Source: Stratiolaelaps scimitus
Lineage: Eukaryota; Arthropoda; Arachnida; Mesostigmata; Laelapidae
Assembly (NCBI GenBank): GCA_019614645.1
Contig: JABWDB010000030.1
Span: forward strand, 2,914,001 to 2,978,000
Length of the DNA: 64,000 nucleotides
Direction of reading: 5' to 3'
The translations under genes and the position numbers were made by a program. Each line of letters begins with the position of its first letter. The stretch's first letter is position 1. Below, piece after piece: positions 45,501-55,549 of the stretch. The notes beneath the pieces are model-generated. The model made no database searches and was not told where the DNA came from. It saw only the letters and a list, made by a program, of their open reading frames with translations.

Positions 45501-47046
45501 CTATATATATTTTTAGGTATAATACGTGCAGTGCCAGTAAAGCTGTTCCTCTTTATCAGTTAATCAATAGCTATAGGTGTTTGAGTTTGTGGTACGTTAC
45601 ACATCAGTTAAAAATTATATATACATATATAATACTTGCTTAATTCATATTGTAGTAATTGTAACAGGTACGTTTTCTCAGGGCAGCTGTAAAGTATGTG
45701 ATTAATGTATGATGACGATGATTATCCATTAGTTAGATGAGATTGATTATTGTTGCTGTTGTTGCTATCACTAACGTGAGTTGTTGTCTTTGATAATTGG
45801 TCGTTCCGTCGGTTTATCGATCCCTTAATTGGATGATGATCGATTCTGTGATTGTTGTTGTTGTTGTTCTTGCTGCTGCTATTGTTGTTATTGTCGTTGT
45901 TGTTGTTGTCGTCGTCGGCGTCGTTGATTGATAATGACGATTGTCGCTTGTCGCTGCGCCTTAGACCCCCCTTCGGCGAGGGGCCGGGGGCAGTCGGGGG
46001 CGGCAGCGGGGGGCTCGGGGGCAGCAACAGCGGCGGGGGCGGCGGCGGCGGCGGCGGCAGCAGCGGGAGGAGCAGCGGGAACGGTGGCGGCAACAGCAAC
46101 AACAACAATGGCGGGAGCTCCGGGTGCGGTGTCCACGGTGGGGACACCGGCGTCAGCGGCAGCAGCAGCAGCGGCGGTGGCGGTGGCCCAGGGGGGTCAA
46201 CAGTTAATGGCCAACAACTCCAACCCTCTGAGTCATCATCAACATCTGGCGGCGCACAGCTCGCTGCAGCACATGCAGGGCCATATGCAGGTGTCAACAG
46301 CTCCAACGTCGGCACCACCACAACAGGGGCCACCGGTGACGTCGGCCAATCCGCCTGCAGCCCCGCCGCCGCATTTCCCCACTATTTCTACGGCGTCGGG
46401 AACTATGGACCAGGAGTTCCAACAAATGATCATGAACAATCCACTCTTTCGATCTCAGCTTCCAACATTATTCAATGCAGCCGCTCTACAGGTCACGCAG
46501 CAGGCCCACCAGGTCAGTAACAAAAAAACATAACGATATATATATATATATATAGTTCCGCTTAGTGCGAAGCACCGCAAGCAACAATATACTTGAACAT
46601 TACAGAAATGTATTTTATATGACATATACAATATGAGATATGTATATATTGTGCTAACAGGTTGCTTGTTGTTATTGTTGTTGTTGTTTCGGTGTCGATC
46701 GATGAAGCAGGCCAGTCAACATCTGCAGCAGGGCGGTCGAGTCCCCGAGGCCACGGACTCTCCGGGGAACCCCAGTCCAGCGGGGGGGGGCCCAGGGGTC
46801 CCAGGGGCCCAGGGGAGGGGAACGGCGGACCAGTGCAGTCCCAATCCCGCGACCCCGCGGAGGACAGACAAGGACCAGTCTCCCCCACCCGGGACGCCAC
46901 AGGGGACTCCGCAGCAGCAGCAGCAGCAAAACAGCAACAACAATCCCAACGCGAATCCCAACAGTCAAGAGAACAGCAACCTTATCCAGGCGGTGGCCCG
47001 ACAGGCAGCTCTCCTGCAACATCAAACAAGCAGCCTATTGAAATAA
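26758..47046 (+). CDS. C2H2 zinc-finger transcription factor, multi-exon, alternative C-termini (whole gene model)
   Basis: Coding exons: 26758-26824, 29784-30391, 30837-30998, 31332-31673, 32188-32377, 33025-33185, 33857-33983, 35884-36099, 39201-39551, then either 43146-43756 (ending A) or 45965-46512 plus 46711-47046 (ending B). All junctions are GT-AG and the phases agree throughout. Lengths are 944 residues (A) and 1,035 (B), or 117 fewer if 39201-39551 is skipped. The N-terminal half is rich in Gln, His, Asn and Ala, as in activation or repression regions. Fingers 1-7 follow, in ending A joined by fingers 8-9. Canonical TGE(R/T/K)PF linkers imply sequence-specific DNA binding in the nucleus. 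I do not recognise the orthologue. Drosophila CF2 is a precedent for changing finger number by splicing, but no homology is claimed. Confidence 0.8.
26825..29783 (+). other. Intron 1 of the zinc-finger gene
   Basis: GC-rich for the first 700 bp, then AT-rich. No further exon or element is recognised. A short (TA)n lies near 27630. Confidence 0.45.
29784..30391 (+). CDS. Zinc-finger gene exon 2 (Gln/Ser-rich)
   Basis: 608 nt, phase 1 to 0. It encodes a Gln-rich, low-complexity region with HLPSSLQQQLQHLQPSILQ near its start and an acidic patch (DDSEPEEITSD). No domain is recognised; transcription-factor activation regions often look like this. Confidence 0.75.
30837..30998 (+). CDS. Zinc-finger gene exon 3
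   Basis: 162 nt, phase 0 to 0, flanked by a very good polypyrimidine acceptor (gcttgtctgactctatttag) and donor cag-gtaagc. It encodes 54 residues rich in Ser/Leu/Pro. Being a multiple of three it could be skipped without changing frame. Confidence 0.65.
31332..31673 (+). CDS. Zinc-finger gene exon 4 (His/Ser-rich)
   Basis: 342 nt, phase 0 to 0. It encodes 114 residues with AAHHHQHQHLTP and many Ser/Asn. Acceptor acaacag and donor cag-gttagt. Confidence 0.75.
32188..32377 (+). CDS. Zinc-finger gene exon 5 (Gln/Ala/Asn-rich)
   Basis: 190 nt, phase 0 to 1. It begins LQAAQQVAAAQQLVSLGQAA and ends in an Asn-rich stretch, with donor ttag-gtgagt. Confidence 0.75.
33025..33185 (+). CDS. Zinc-finger gene exon 6 (finger 1)
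   Basis: 161 nt, phase 1 to 0. It contains finger 1, CPSC then 12 residues then HLTTH, preceded by EKPWP. A second acceptor-like ctacgcag lies inside the exon. Confidence 0.85.
33857..33983 (+). CDS. Zinc-finger gene exon 7 (finger 2 and start of finger 3)
   Basis: 127 nt, phase 0 to 1. Finger 2 is CEVC, 12 residues, HMRSAH. Finger 3 starts with CSIC and is split at its glycine codon, so exon 8 is needed to complete it. Confidence 0.88.
33984..35883 (+). other. Intron 7 of the zinc-finger gene
   Basis: Pyrimidine-rich runs (TC repeats at 34619-34645 and 35692-35709). No coding frame is supported. Confidence 0.6.
35884..36099 (+). CDS. Zinc-finger gene exon 8 (end of finger 3, fingers 4 and 5)
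   Basis: 216 nt, phase 1 to 1. It completes finger 3 (FSYRCKLLDHMRSH), then linker SGERPF, finger 4 (CDVC, helix SQKNHLTR), linker TGERPF and finger 5 (CEFC, helix YRKDKLTR). It ends in the linker at RTHTG with donor gtaagt. Confidence 0.92.
36100..39200 (+). other. Intron between finger exons 8 and 9
   Basis: Low-complexity sequence: TC repeats near 36368-36384, AAC triplets near 38040-38095 and a GA block at 38882-38934. Minus-strand frames such as 38511-39047 arise from these repeats. Confidence 0.6.
39201..39551 (+). CDS. Zinc-finger gene exon 9, optional cassette (fingers 6 and 7)
   Basis: 351 nt, phase 1 to 1, so skipping keeps the frame. It starts with about 60 residues ending in a Gly-rich run, then finger 6 (CEIC, helix TERAHLAR), linker TGETPF and finger 7 (CPVC, helix YRKDKLNG). 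Fingers 6-7 mirror fingers 4-5. The acceptor (ggctacag) has a poor polypyrimidine tract, consistent with regulated inclusion. The exon could alternatively start at another AG nearby. Confidence 0.75.
39978..40135. repeat. Imperfect palindrome centred on a (TA)n run
   Basis: Left cagtcgttgtaacaggat matches the reverse complement of right atcctgttgcaacgacag, and the inner tttttgtactccatcccc matches the reverse complement of gaggatggggtacaaaag with two changes. The centre is a TA run (40051-40083). It could be a MITE-like foldback element. Confidence 0.65.
42472..42499. repeat. (TA)n microsatellite in intron
   Basis: A TA run of about 28 bp. Confidence 0.95.
43146..43756 (+). CDS. Zinc-finger gene terminal exon, ending A (fingers 8 and 9)
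   Basis: 611 nt with stop TAA at 43754-43756. The split codon plus the first codons restore a perfect TGEKPF linker after exon 8 or exon 9. Finger 8 has unusual cysteine spacing (C-x5-C: CYADPNC) with HMLTVH. A long Gly/Gln/Ala-rich spacer built of GQGQ and AGAG units leads to finger 9 (CLKC, 12 residues, HKC), then a poly-Ala patch and the end SQAPADVA. The minus-strand frames here are shadows of GC-rich repeats. Confidence 0.85.
43757..43840 (+). repeat. Degenerate GACTAG/ACTAGG hexamer array in 3' UTR
   Basis: It begins right after the ending-A stop codon. gactag, actagg and actaga units repeat for about 80 bp, and related taggctaggc units recur at about 44100-44125. Confidence 0.8.
43841..45964 (+). 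other. 3' UTR of ending A and intron before ending B
   Basis: It holds GA arrays (44431-44452 and 44757-44784), TA arrays near 45272-45291, and GTT/GTC triplet runs before the ending-B acceptor. No further exon is supported. Confidence 0.5.
45965..46512 (+). CDS. Zinc-finger gene alternative exon, ending B part 1 (Ala/Gly/Gln-rich)
   Basis: 548 nt, phase 1 to 0, after acceptor tgcgccttag. Long Ala and Gly runs are followed by a more complex region (NPLSHHQHLAAHSSLQHMQG, then MDQEFQQMIMNNPLFRSQLP), which argues for true coding in this frame. Donor cag-gtcagt. Its entry phase fits exon 8 or 9, so it would replace ending A. It could also belong to a separate gene whose start I did not see. Confidence 0.65.
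46711..47046 (+). CDS. Zinc-finger gene alternative terminal exon, ending B part 2
   Basis: 336 nt, phase 0, stop TAA at 47044-47046. It starts ASQHLQQGG directly continuing the Gln/His pattern of the preceding exon. A Pro/Gly-rich middle and a Gln/Asn run follow, and it ends LIQAVARQAALLQHQTSSLL. The acceptor may be three bases earlier, adding one Gln. Confidence 0.65.
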   Translation, partial: ASQHLQQGGRVPEATDSPGNPSPAGGGPGVPGAQGRGTADQCSPNPATPRRTDKDQSPPPGTPQGTPQQQQQQNSNNNPNANPNSQENSNLIQAVARQAALLQHQTSSLLK

Positions 47047-47505
47047 GCTAAGGCTTACTCCTCGGCGGGACCGGTTCACTCGTGCTCATCCCCTGATCGC
47101 GGTTAGGAATCATCGGAATTGCGATGTGGAATCCTGCGGGTGATTTCTGCCCGTCGGCATTCCGACGACGCATGAATCTACTGAGCACATCTGACGTCGA
47201 CGGACGCTCTTGCGAGCTCGACGATTCTATTGCCTAGACGCTGCTGCTTCGAGCGAGAGAACCACCCGCGGACGCGTCGGTCCACCTGCAACTCAGGGAG
47301 AGGCCATGTGATGCCCGTGCAAGTGCCCGGGCCGGCGCGATGCTATGCGGTGCCGAGGGAGGTATCAAACTACCCCACCCTATACATATATATATATATA
47401 TATATATATGACAACCATTAGAACAATGAGAGCAACTATGATATGGCCGTTTGCAGGAGAGCAGCTAGCTATTTTAGCAATTTGGCTACCCCCGTTAAGA
47501 AATCA

Positions 47506-47511
47506 AATAAA
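47506..47511 (+). promoter_or_regulatory. Candidate polyadenylation signal AATAAA
   Basis: The AATAAA lies about 460 bp after the ending-B stop codon in the sense strand, the first good signal after it. Confidence 0.35.
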
Positions 47512-50500
47512 ACGAAACTGTACACAAAAAGGCAACAAATGGAAGCTAGAGATAGAAAGGCAGAGAACTCAGGAAGCGAAGCATGATTGCGCCCGCGACA
47601 GAACTTGTCCAGTCCCAGAAACAGAACCCGGATGGAGGACACACAGGGGTGGGATACCGAAGGATGGGCACGCCCGCCCAGCACCGCAGCCGAGACCAAG
47701 CCAAGAAAGAGATGATGACGAAGCCGATTATATCCGTGATAAGCGTGGTAAAATGAGCAAGCTCAGCCCACATGTCTCAGTAGAGACATGAGAGAAAGAG
47801 AGAGAGATCGAGATAGAGAGAGAGAGAGAGGGTGGAAGTAGTTTTGATTGAGAGAAACGGATTGAGAAAAAGAGAGAGACGGAAAGAGCCAGCTATTTGT
47901 ATCCATCTACCAATGATGATGATGATGAAGGTAGACGAAGCGCTGAGATGAAACGATAGGATGAAGCGAGACAGAGCATCAGCATCGAGCATCCAAACAA
48001 ATGCTCAGCCGAGCCAAGCATCCAACGCGGCTCGCCGTCTACGAGACGCCACCAGCGAACACTCGGCCACCCTGAACCGCCGAGTGGGGCCGTAGTATCG
48101 TACTGCTACAACAACTACCGTGTATGTACGATTGCCGAATGGTGCCACGACGCGGTGAATGGGTGGACCGGACCAGCCAAGATGTCGCCTGAACAGTAAC
48201 AGTTGAGACGCATGCAGCAGCCAACATCCGGGAAAATGTGCCGGCGTCAAACGGCCCTAAAAGGTCAAACGTCAGCGCACCGGTAACCAACGAAGCATTG
48301 AATGAGGTCACCTTTCATTAGGGGGCCAAGTCACAAACACCATATGACAATAAAAAATGAAAAAGTCAGTCACACACACACACATGGCTTGCTTGCAGAA
48401 GTCAACGATGTCAAATAATGTCCAGTGATGAGCTTACTGCTCCTGGGAAGCGCCGACGACCACTATGGTCGTACACACTCGAACCGCCGGAGGGAGTCCA
48501 TGCGGTCGCAAGAGATCAGCGGCCGCGCACAGACAAGTACACAAAGAGTTGTTCAAGGAGTCTATAAATATCATGTACATCAATATATAACATCATATCG
48601 ATGCGAACTGAACGCCACGATGTCAACATACAGATTTGACCAAACGAGTTGAAGTCGCCGTCATCCCACGCACACTGGGAGGCGGAGACCCCATCATGGA
48701 GTTAACACAGAGGAGTTGACCTGACCTGACCATATATAAATGCTAGCCATTCCGGGATCTGCTGAGGAACAGATCCCAGAACACACGACCTTAAGGAGGA
48801 GATCGAATACGAACTGATTCGAGCTCATCGTGAAGAGGAGCTGACGACAACAATAACAACAACAACAACAGCAGCAACAACATCAACAACAACAACAAGC
48901 ATTACTAAGAATAACAACATGCCTCCAGATTAAACGGCCCGAAATGGCAGAAATCTTATAGAAAAGAGATATAGATAGATAGAGCAGACGAAGTTGCTCG
49001 TGGAGGAGAGACGCACCTCCACAATCACCCAACAACCAACCAAGCAACCCTTATAGAAGGATCCTGCAGTAGGTATTAACGAGCTCCCCTTTGCTCGGGA
49101 AGAGAGGGGAGATGTGACGATTGATTGGTATAGCAACGCTAGAGACTGATTGAAATGTTACTACATGATGATTATTATTATAATGACGAACCTGCTGGTG
49201 AAGAGAATGATTACAATAATTCTTAGTGTAACTATAACTTCCTTGTTTAATTTAGACCCTTTTTTCTTTTGTCGACAAACGGTGTCGAAGGGAACACATC
49301 GGAAAGATCCGCCGTATGGGCTTCCGACCTAAGATCTCAGCGTTTCGGCGCGAGCTGACGCACTCTGCTATTTGTTATGGGTATGACGTTTATGCCATCC
49401 ACCTCAGTGCAGAGCAGCACAGTCACACAAGCGAATGCATAACATCTAAATATATATAAAAAAAATATATATATATATATAAATATATGAAATTACATAG
49501 TCTTTGAGCCGATGCTAGCACTTTCCATCTAGAGTTATCTAACGAAAGCACTGTGAGATTGTTTGTTTTTTAGTTTGTTTTGTTGACTTTGTTAAGTGAA
49601 TGTGATTCATCGAGTGTGTCAGTTGAGTGCAATTTAAGTTTGCAATTTTGAAGAACATCGATATGATACCGTGAGGCACTGGGGGGGGGGAATACAGACG
49701 AAGACTATAATTACGATTATAGATTGTGTTTTCGCCCACTTATGTTCACGCCGTTTCCGGACTGATTAGTGGATAGGAAATGGTGTAAATTTGAAAGTTT
49801 CGTTCAGTTTCGCAATAGCTAACTGATAGCCTGTATCCAGAATGTAAGCGATCTGTGAGCGGAACTTTCCGAAGCAGGTGATTTTTCAGTTCTTGCTATA
49901 GACTGACACGCATATATATATAGATATATATATATATATATATATATTGTGGGCGTGAGGGAAGCAGAAGAGGAGATAATAAATATAGTAATATTAACGT
50001 ATTAAGTAAGTCTCAACACAATTGGTAATTAGTTGCTGGTGGTACAGTGACACACAGCGACCTGAACGGGCTAACTTGAGGCGCTACGGCGAAACTCGTT
50101 TCACGCCACCAGTTGTCCGGTTCACACATCCTGTGTAAATGATCTCGACGACCCCCCTACATTCATCAATTCGGATTGCGATTGGTATTTAATAACAATA
50201 ATATTAATTAATAATCGTGTAACGATGGAGACAAAAAGAGAGGGTCACACCATCAATGGCGATGGCAACAAACATAAAAAGGTATATATATATAAATATA
50301 AATAAATAAAAAGGTATATATATACGATAAGAGAGGAGACATCAGATGCTCATAAGCGGAGTGGGCAGCAAACGATTGATGCTATGGTGTATGTGAGAGA
50401 TTTGTAGCGTCATCTGTTATCATACAATTTTTGTCAGACATGTCATCTATTTACGTGACGAGGTGCGCGCGCAGACGATTCTAGACCGCGAGACGAACAG

Positions 50501-51800
50501 CGCTAGCCGACCCATAGATCAATGTGACAGTTAATTGAAAAAGACTCGAAGCAGAAAATACTAAAAGGAAAAGTACCACCACCACCATCACCAGGAGTTC
50601 GTAAAAAAAACACTGAATACAAATCACCTGCTTTGATCGATTTCACAAACCGTATAGTTTGTTGATTGTCGCAGAGGCTGGAAGCCATATGCAAACAACT
50701 ACCAGTATAAATATATATATATATATATACGTCAATATGAATCAACGTGCCACACACAATCGAAAAAAAAGATAAGGGTGAATTCATAATTCGTTATTAT
50801 GTGCTCAGATTAATTAATGAACAGCCCTTCGATCACTGCGTGATCATCACTCTCAGAACGGGACAATTCAATCTTGCCATGACGATGTCATGACCTAACT
50901 CAAACATGACATGAAGCTATTTTTTTAATTACTCGGTACGATTTAATTATTACTAAAAATCACAAGTATAATGGCTTCAAGCATTGAACGATTATTGATA
51001 TAGCTTAACGTCTTTGGTTAAAGAATAACAATAAATTCTAGAATATTAGGTGCACGCATCAAAGGAAACTGTTAATCCATTCATATCTCACAAATTCTAG
51101 TACCGCGTTACATAATGTCGAAATTCGAAGGGTAGTCGAAAAAAAGCATAGTCTCGCTTAATTGGAAGCATATTTGTTCGAAATTCTCCTGCGGTGGTTG
51201 GTCGACTCAAGCTTCAGACCTTCTTCTGAACAACATACGGATGACGAACTTTGAATAATAAGAAATTTGTTCTGTGGCAACCAATATTTATCTTTAGTCG
51301 TGCGCGACATGAATTGATAGGACAACCATCAACAACAACAACAGAGCGAAAGAACAGAAGTTACCAACAGGTTAACACCAAAGCTCGAGAACATCTAACA
51401 GAAAAAAAATATTATTATTAATGTAAAATGTGCGATACTCCGTAAATATAAATAAATCTTAGCTTTGTATAGCTGTCAGTGTTTTTTTTATGAAAATATT
51501 AAGGTTCTTAATACTCAAAATTGTTTAGTAGGAACGCGTCTCTATTTACTTTAGAGATTGAAGGTAAAAATCCATTATTGGCACCAGGCGTCACTGCTGA
51601 GGCATTTGCCATTGTCATGAGAATTACATTGATTTGAGTTTTTTACTATGAATCCATTCACGGGAAAGAATGAAACCAGTTTCAGACCAAAAATAACTGT
51701 ATACACACTCGTATAACTATATATTCAGATAAACAGATTATGGAGTTTCTATATGCTACAACCCCATTCGTAATATTCACAATATAACACCGTTGCGTGT
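47512..51800. other. Gene-free stretch with many microsatellites
   Basis: GA arrays (47790-47832), AAC triplet runs (48850-48900) and TA arrays (49911-49947, 50709-50730). Several 60-90 codon frames have no motif. I see no gene. Confidence 0.5.
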
Positions 51801-51830
51801 AAGTTCCCAATACAACAGGCGGCAATCACC

Positions 51831-52232
51831 ATGGCGATAAATTGGTGTTTGCTACGCCGCCTCGCTTACACCGGTCGTCGACATGGTTGCTACAGTCCTC
51901 CCCCCGAAGCTCTCACCCACTTCTCCGCTTCCCATGAAGCTGCCCTTGACCAGACGGGCGTCCGCGCCCGGATCCCTCAGAACAAGCAGAGCAAGCAGCG
52001 GGTATGGTCTGATGTCCTCCACGAAGAGCTGCGTGACTCCCTCCTGGCCTCAGTGCCGCACGTTGTTGACCAAGCTCGCCTCCGGGCTGTCGACAGGTCC
52101 GGTGCGGGGGCATGGCTCCACGCGCTGCCCACCTCGTCCCTTGGTACTGCTCTCGACGATCTCTACCTCCGCTTCTGTGTGGGCCTCCATCGAGAGCAGC
52201 GCCGGACACCATCCGCGACACACGATGCTTAA
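51831..52232 (+). pseudogene. RT-protein fragment, post-RT segment
   Basis: Open frame of 133 codons with KQRVWSDVLHEEL and SGAGAWLHALPTSSLGTALD. This matches the conserved region after the RT in R2-like proteins of invertebrates (a Ser-Gly-Ala-Trp-Leu block followed by a zinc-binding CCHC segment). It ends just where the zinc-binding segment is expected. The following part is in another frame. Confidence 0.65.
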
Positions 52233-52241
52233 TGACACATC

Positions 52242-52736
52242 ATGAGAATGTGTACCCACTCCGCTGGTATCCCTTGCACAAGGGAGTCACAGGGCCTCGA
52301 CACTTCCGACGGGCGCCGTCCTGACGGCCTCACTCTTATCCCCTTCCACCGAGGCCAGCACCTCGTTTGGGACGGCACGGTGGTTGACACTCTAGCACCT
52401 TCTTATGTCAACCACTGTGCGTCCACCCCCGGTTACGCGGTAGCGCGTGCGGAGCGGGCCAAGCTACGGAAGTACGCAGCGCTCCAGGCAACCCACCTTT
52501 TTTTCCCAATTGCTTTTGAGACCTTAGGCGGGCACAGCCCCCTCACTGCGAACTTTCTCAAAGGGGTCTACCATAGGCTGATCCGCGCCATCGGGGATAA
52601 GCGCGCAGTATCTTTCCTTCTGCAACGCCTGTCCCTCGCTGTGCAGAGAGGCAATGCCATCGCCTTCCTCGCGACAATGTCGCCCTCCGCCCCGGTCCCT
52701 GCTGATTCCTCCCCTCCTAATAACCCCTTGAAATAA
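52242..52736 (+). pseudogene. RT-protein fragment, endonuclease-like C-terminus
   Basis: The frame reads RRPDGLTLIPFHRGQHLVWD (from 52314) followed by GTVVDTLAPS, then AIAFETLGG-like and FLLQRLSLAVQRGNA segments up to a stop. R-P-D plus W-D-x-T-x-x-D-T resembles the (K/R)PD and DVT motifs of restriction-like endonucleases in R2-type elements. The segment between this frame and the upstream one lacks the expected CCHC zinc-binding residues, indicating a deletion plus frameshift. Confidence 0.65.
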
Positions 52737-53239
52737 TTGCTATTATTGTATGTTTGAATAAATATTGGCACACCTGCAATATTTAGAAGGTCAACGTCCG
52801 CGGCCGAGTCAATCTAAGGTGGACGGGGTTGGATCAAGACAGATTTTGTCGTATTTATTGATAGACAGTTGGCCGTGAGTCATCTCTCGATCTGGGTTGG
52901 GTCGTGATTGTCCCTCGTTATAAGTTCAGAATGATTTGGCCCACTAATAAAATAGGACGTAGAATCTTCGTAATTTCTCCGGGGTGTCTCTGGGTCTTGT
53001 TTTCTTCAATGCCCGCCTGACTCTCAGACAGTCATACCGTGCGTCGGCTATAGTTCGCTTTGACTATTATCGGTCACGAGTCTATTTCCTTGCCGTACTC
53101 AACTAGTTCGTTCAGAAGCTGGTTCAGTATTGCATCAGTTCCGTTCGGACTGCTGCAGCAGGAATTAAACCTGCATAAGGTTTTACTTTCTATCCAGCTG
53201 AAGCCCCGCTCTAGCTCTCAAATATCCCAAGTTGTTACA

Positions 53240-53402
53240 GTTGTCGAGCCCGGTGGAGTGGTGTATTCGTGTGCGCCTTGCAGGAGACGCGTAGGTTCAC
53301 GGGTTAGACCTCCGCCGTTGTAAAATTGCATTGAAGGGGTTCAACCTATTATATGAAGCAATGCCGAAAGCAGTTGTACTCTGGAGTGTCTGCCCGGAAA
53401 TT
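53240..53402 (+). repeat. tRNA-derived SINE, copy D
   Basis: The longest head in the window: cccggtggagtggtgtattc continues into gtgtgcgccttgcaggagac, the B-box region ggttagacctcc, then ggggttcaacc, gaagcaatgccgaaagcagt and a tail near tgcccggaaatt. The ggtggagtgg stretch fits a tRNA A box. Confidence 0.75.
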
Positions 53403-53409
53403 ATATTGT

Positions 53410-55340
53410 TAGATTAGTGCAGTATGCAAGTCTTTGCAAGGTTGCTTGATTGGTTGATGTTACGGTGTCAGCGAGTGGTTGTCACGCCTGGCTCTTTTTT
53501 CTTTCCTTCTTGACGGGTTAATCCCCATTTTAGTTTTCCATATTCGTCTCATTGGAGCTACTCGCCGCGACAATAATTCTCGCTTTCAAAGTAGTGCTAT
53601 CTAATAGTGGCAGTTACGTCTTCGTCTTCCACCATCACTGGTTCCACGTCCGGTGCCGTCCTGTTCGAAGCCTAACCATCTCCATCCTTTCCACCATCGA
53701 GGTTGGACCTGTACAGGAGGAGGAAGGCTGCTGAATCGGCGAAATGCTCCTCCGCAGCGCAGAAGGTTTCTAGATTAGTTTTAAAGAATTCGTGTAGGTT
53801 TACTCGATTTTGCGCCGATTATGCGTGTTGGGTTGTTATTGGCTATATGTTTCAAGATTTTGATGTCTCTGTTTGCGTACATTTGGTGAGCAATGGATAG
53901 AAACTGGGACCCTAATAGATGGGACGAGTCATTTGTTTTCTATTAGAAAAAGGAAAGTGTCTTTGGATGAATTAATACTATTAAACATATCGGGGAGACA
54001 TTTGGTGCGATTTGGTTTCCTGGATATTTAACCCGGGCCTTACTGGGTCTTTGCTGGAGAGAAATAAGCATCTCTCTCTGACAGGTGTGACATCCCAAAG
54101 TATTTTCATAAAATTGGCAAACAACTATTTCTATAAATGTTGAAATAGTGCGTTATGTTATCAAGACGAGAAATAAAGTGCAGAAGATCTTTGTTTAACT
54201 CTTCAAGCGCTGGGTGGAATTTAAGAAGTTCGCCGTCCTTTTAAATCTTTCTCTGGATAAGTATGTAATTATATAAAAAAAATCTAAGAACTCTACCTAC
54301 CAAAGCTTTACAAATACTTTATACTATATTTGTACTATTTTTTGTTATAGTTTTTAAAATTGCGACGGTTATCCTGCCAGAGTATACTGTCGAGACTAAA
54401 CAATATTACCGATAAATGTGTCACATTTCTCAGCAGGCCTTAAACGCCGCACCCTGTCCTTGACGAATGCTTAATTAGATGCATCGCATGATTAGTGAAC
54501 AACGATCACTTCACCGGTCGTAATTTTACAATTGCGGTTAATTGTCCAATCTAAGTTATCTTTATTAACGACAATTAAATATTTAGCTAATTTTTAAATA
54601 TAATCATATTGGAATGACAGTTGAATGCTAGTATTGGCTTCTTCGCAGAAAATAATGAATGTATTTCATAACTCCACCTTGAGGGCTATGTGACTTATAC
54701 TGAATAGTTACAATAGGTGACGGTTCCACCCAAAAGTTAGAGGAGTTTTAAGGAAAAGACACTCTGGTGTTGCCGTTGTTCACGCCAACGATCGCCGGGG
54801 TTTTGACGTCTCATGAGGACATAGGTTCGAATATGTGTCCCCAAGAAGCCTGATTACATAGTTGACAAGCAAGGGCGAAATATAAGAAACATTTCTCCTA
54901 ATGTTTCATTGTTGTTCATTCTGCTCAATGGCGGTCTCAACGGGCTTTTTGACGTTCGAGAATTATGTCATGCGAAGTTGCAGTGTGTTTTCTATTGAGT
55001 GGTGAAATCGTTTTTTTTTCATACACCGAACTTTTTGCCTGAGGTGTATGTTCAACTTACTTTAACAAACCTTTGAATAACACGAGAATGATAGCGAAAC
55101 TGAATAATGTTGATATTGTTTCCCGTTCTAATAAAACAACCTGAGAATAAAGCCACAATTATTACACGCACTGCCCAGGGCGAAACATTCAATCAGGACC
55201 CCCGCCCCCAATTACGATTGTCTCTCCCTAAGTTCACCGTCTGTCTGTCTGTTTGCGGATGATGATGATGAGAGATGCTTCTCTTGTCTGCTGATGTCGC
55301 TGTGTGATTCGCAAATGCAATCACACATTCAGTTTTGTGC
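53410..55340. other. Intergenic upstream of the RING/TRAF-like gene
   Basis: Nothing coding is supported. A B-box-like ataggttcgaatat at 54831 hints at another tRNA-like fragment but is not convincing. Confidence 0.4.
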
Positions 55341-55355
55341 CTCACTCACGTACAT

Positions 55356-55363
55356 TATATAAA
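55356..55363 (+). promoter_or_regulatory. TATA box candidate (TATATAAA)
   Basis: It lies 187-194 bp before the chosen ATG of the RING/TRAF-like gene. Initiation about 30 bp downstream would give a 5' UTR of roughly 165 nt and exclude the in-frame ATG at 55388. The local TA-rich context weakens the call. Confidence 0.4.
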
Positions 55364-55549
55364 TATGTATATATATATGGTCATCGTATGGCATACACTG
55401 CGGTGACTCTGTGCTTTCTCAGGAATCTTGTAGCGGACGTTTTCGGATCGAAACAATCATTCGTTTTTCAACTGTGCCGCGTAAAACTGCGATTCAACTG
55501 CGATTCCTTCATACGTTGTCCAACAAAGCAACTCTCTGCCCGTGACAGT

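Larger units (their letters stand above)
51800..52800 (+). mobile_element. 5'-truncated R2-like retrotransposon relic (3' end with endonuclease-like region)
   Basis: A GC-rich island holding only the C-terminal part of an RT protein in two frames, then a short 3' region with AATAAA at 52757-52762. 5' truncation is the usual outcome of target-primed reverse transcription. The sequence type corresponds to the segment that should follow the RT of the element at 1-3065, so both may come from one family, but they share no overlapping part that would prove it. Confidence 0.7.

Noticed and set aside
45722..46333. 203-codon minus-strand Pro/Leu/Asn-rich frame
   Set aside because: It is a shadow of the plus-strand Ala/Gly-rich exon and the preceding GTT triplets; the plus frame shows complex, non-repeat sequence downstream while this one does not.
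54760..54860. tRNA or SINE head around aggttcgaat
   Set aside because: Only a B-box-like stretch is present; no A box at proper spacing and no match to the other SINE copies.
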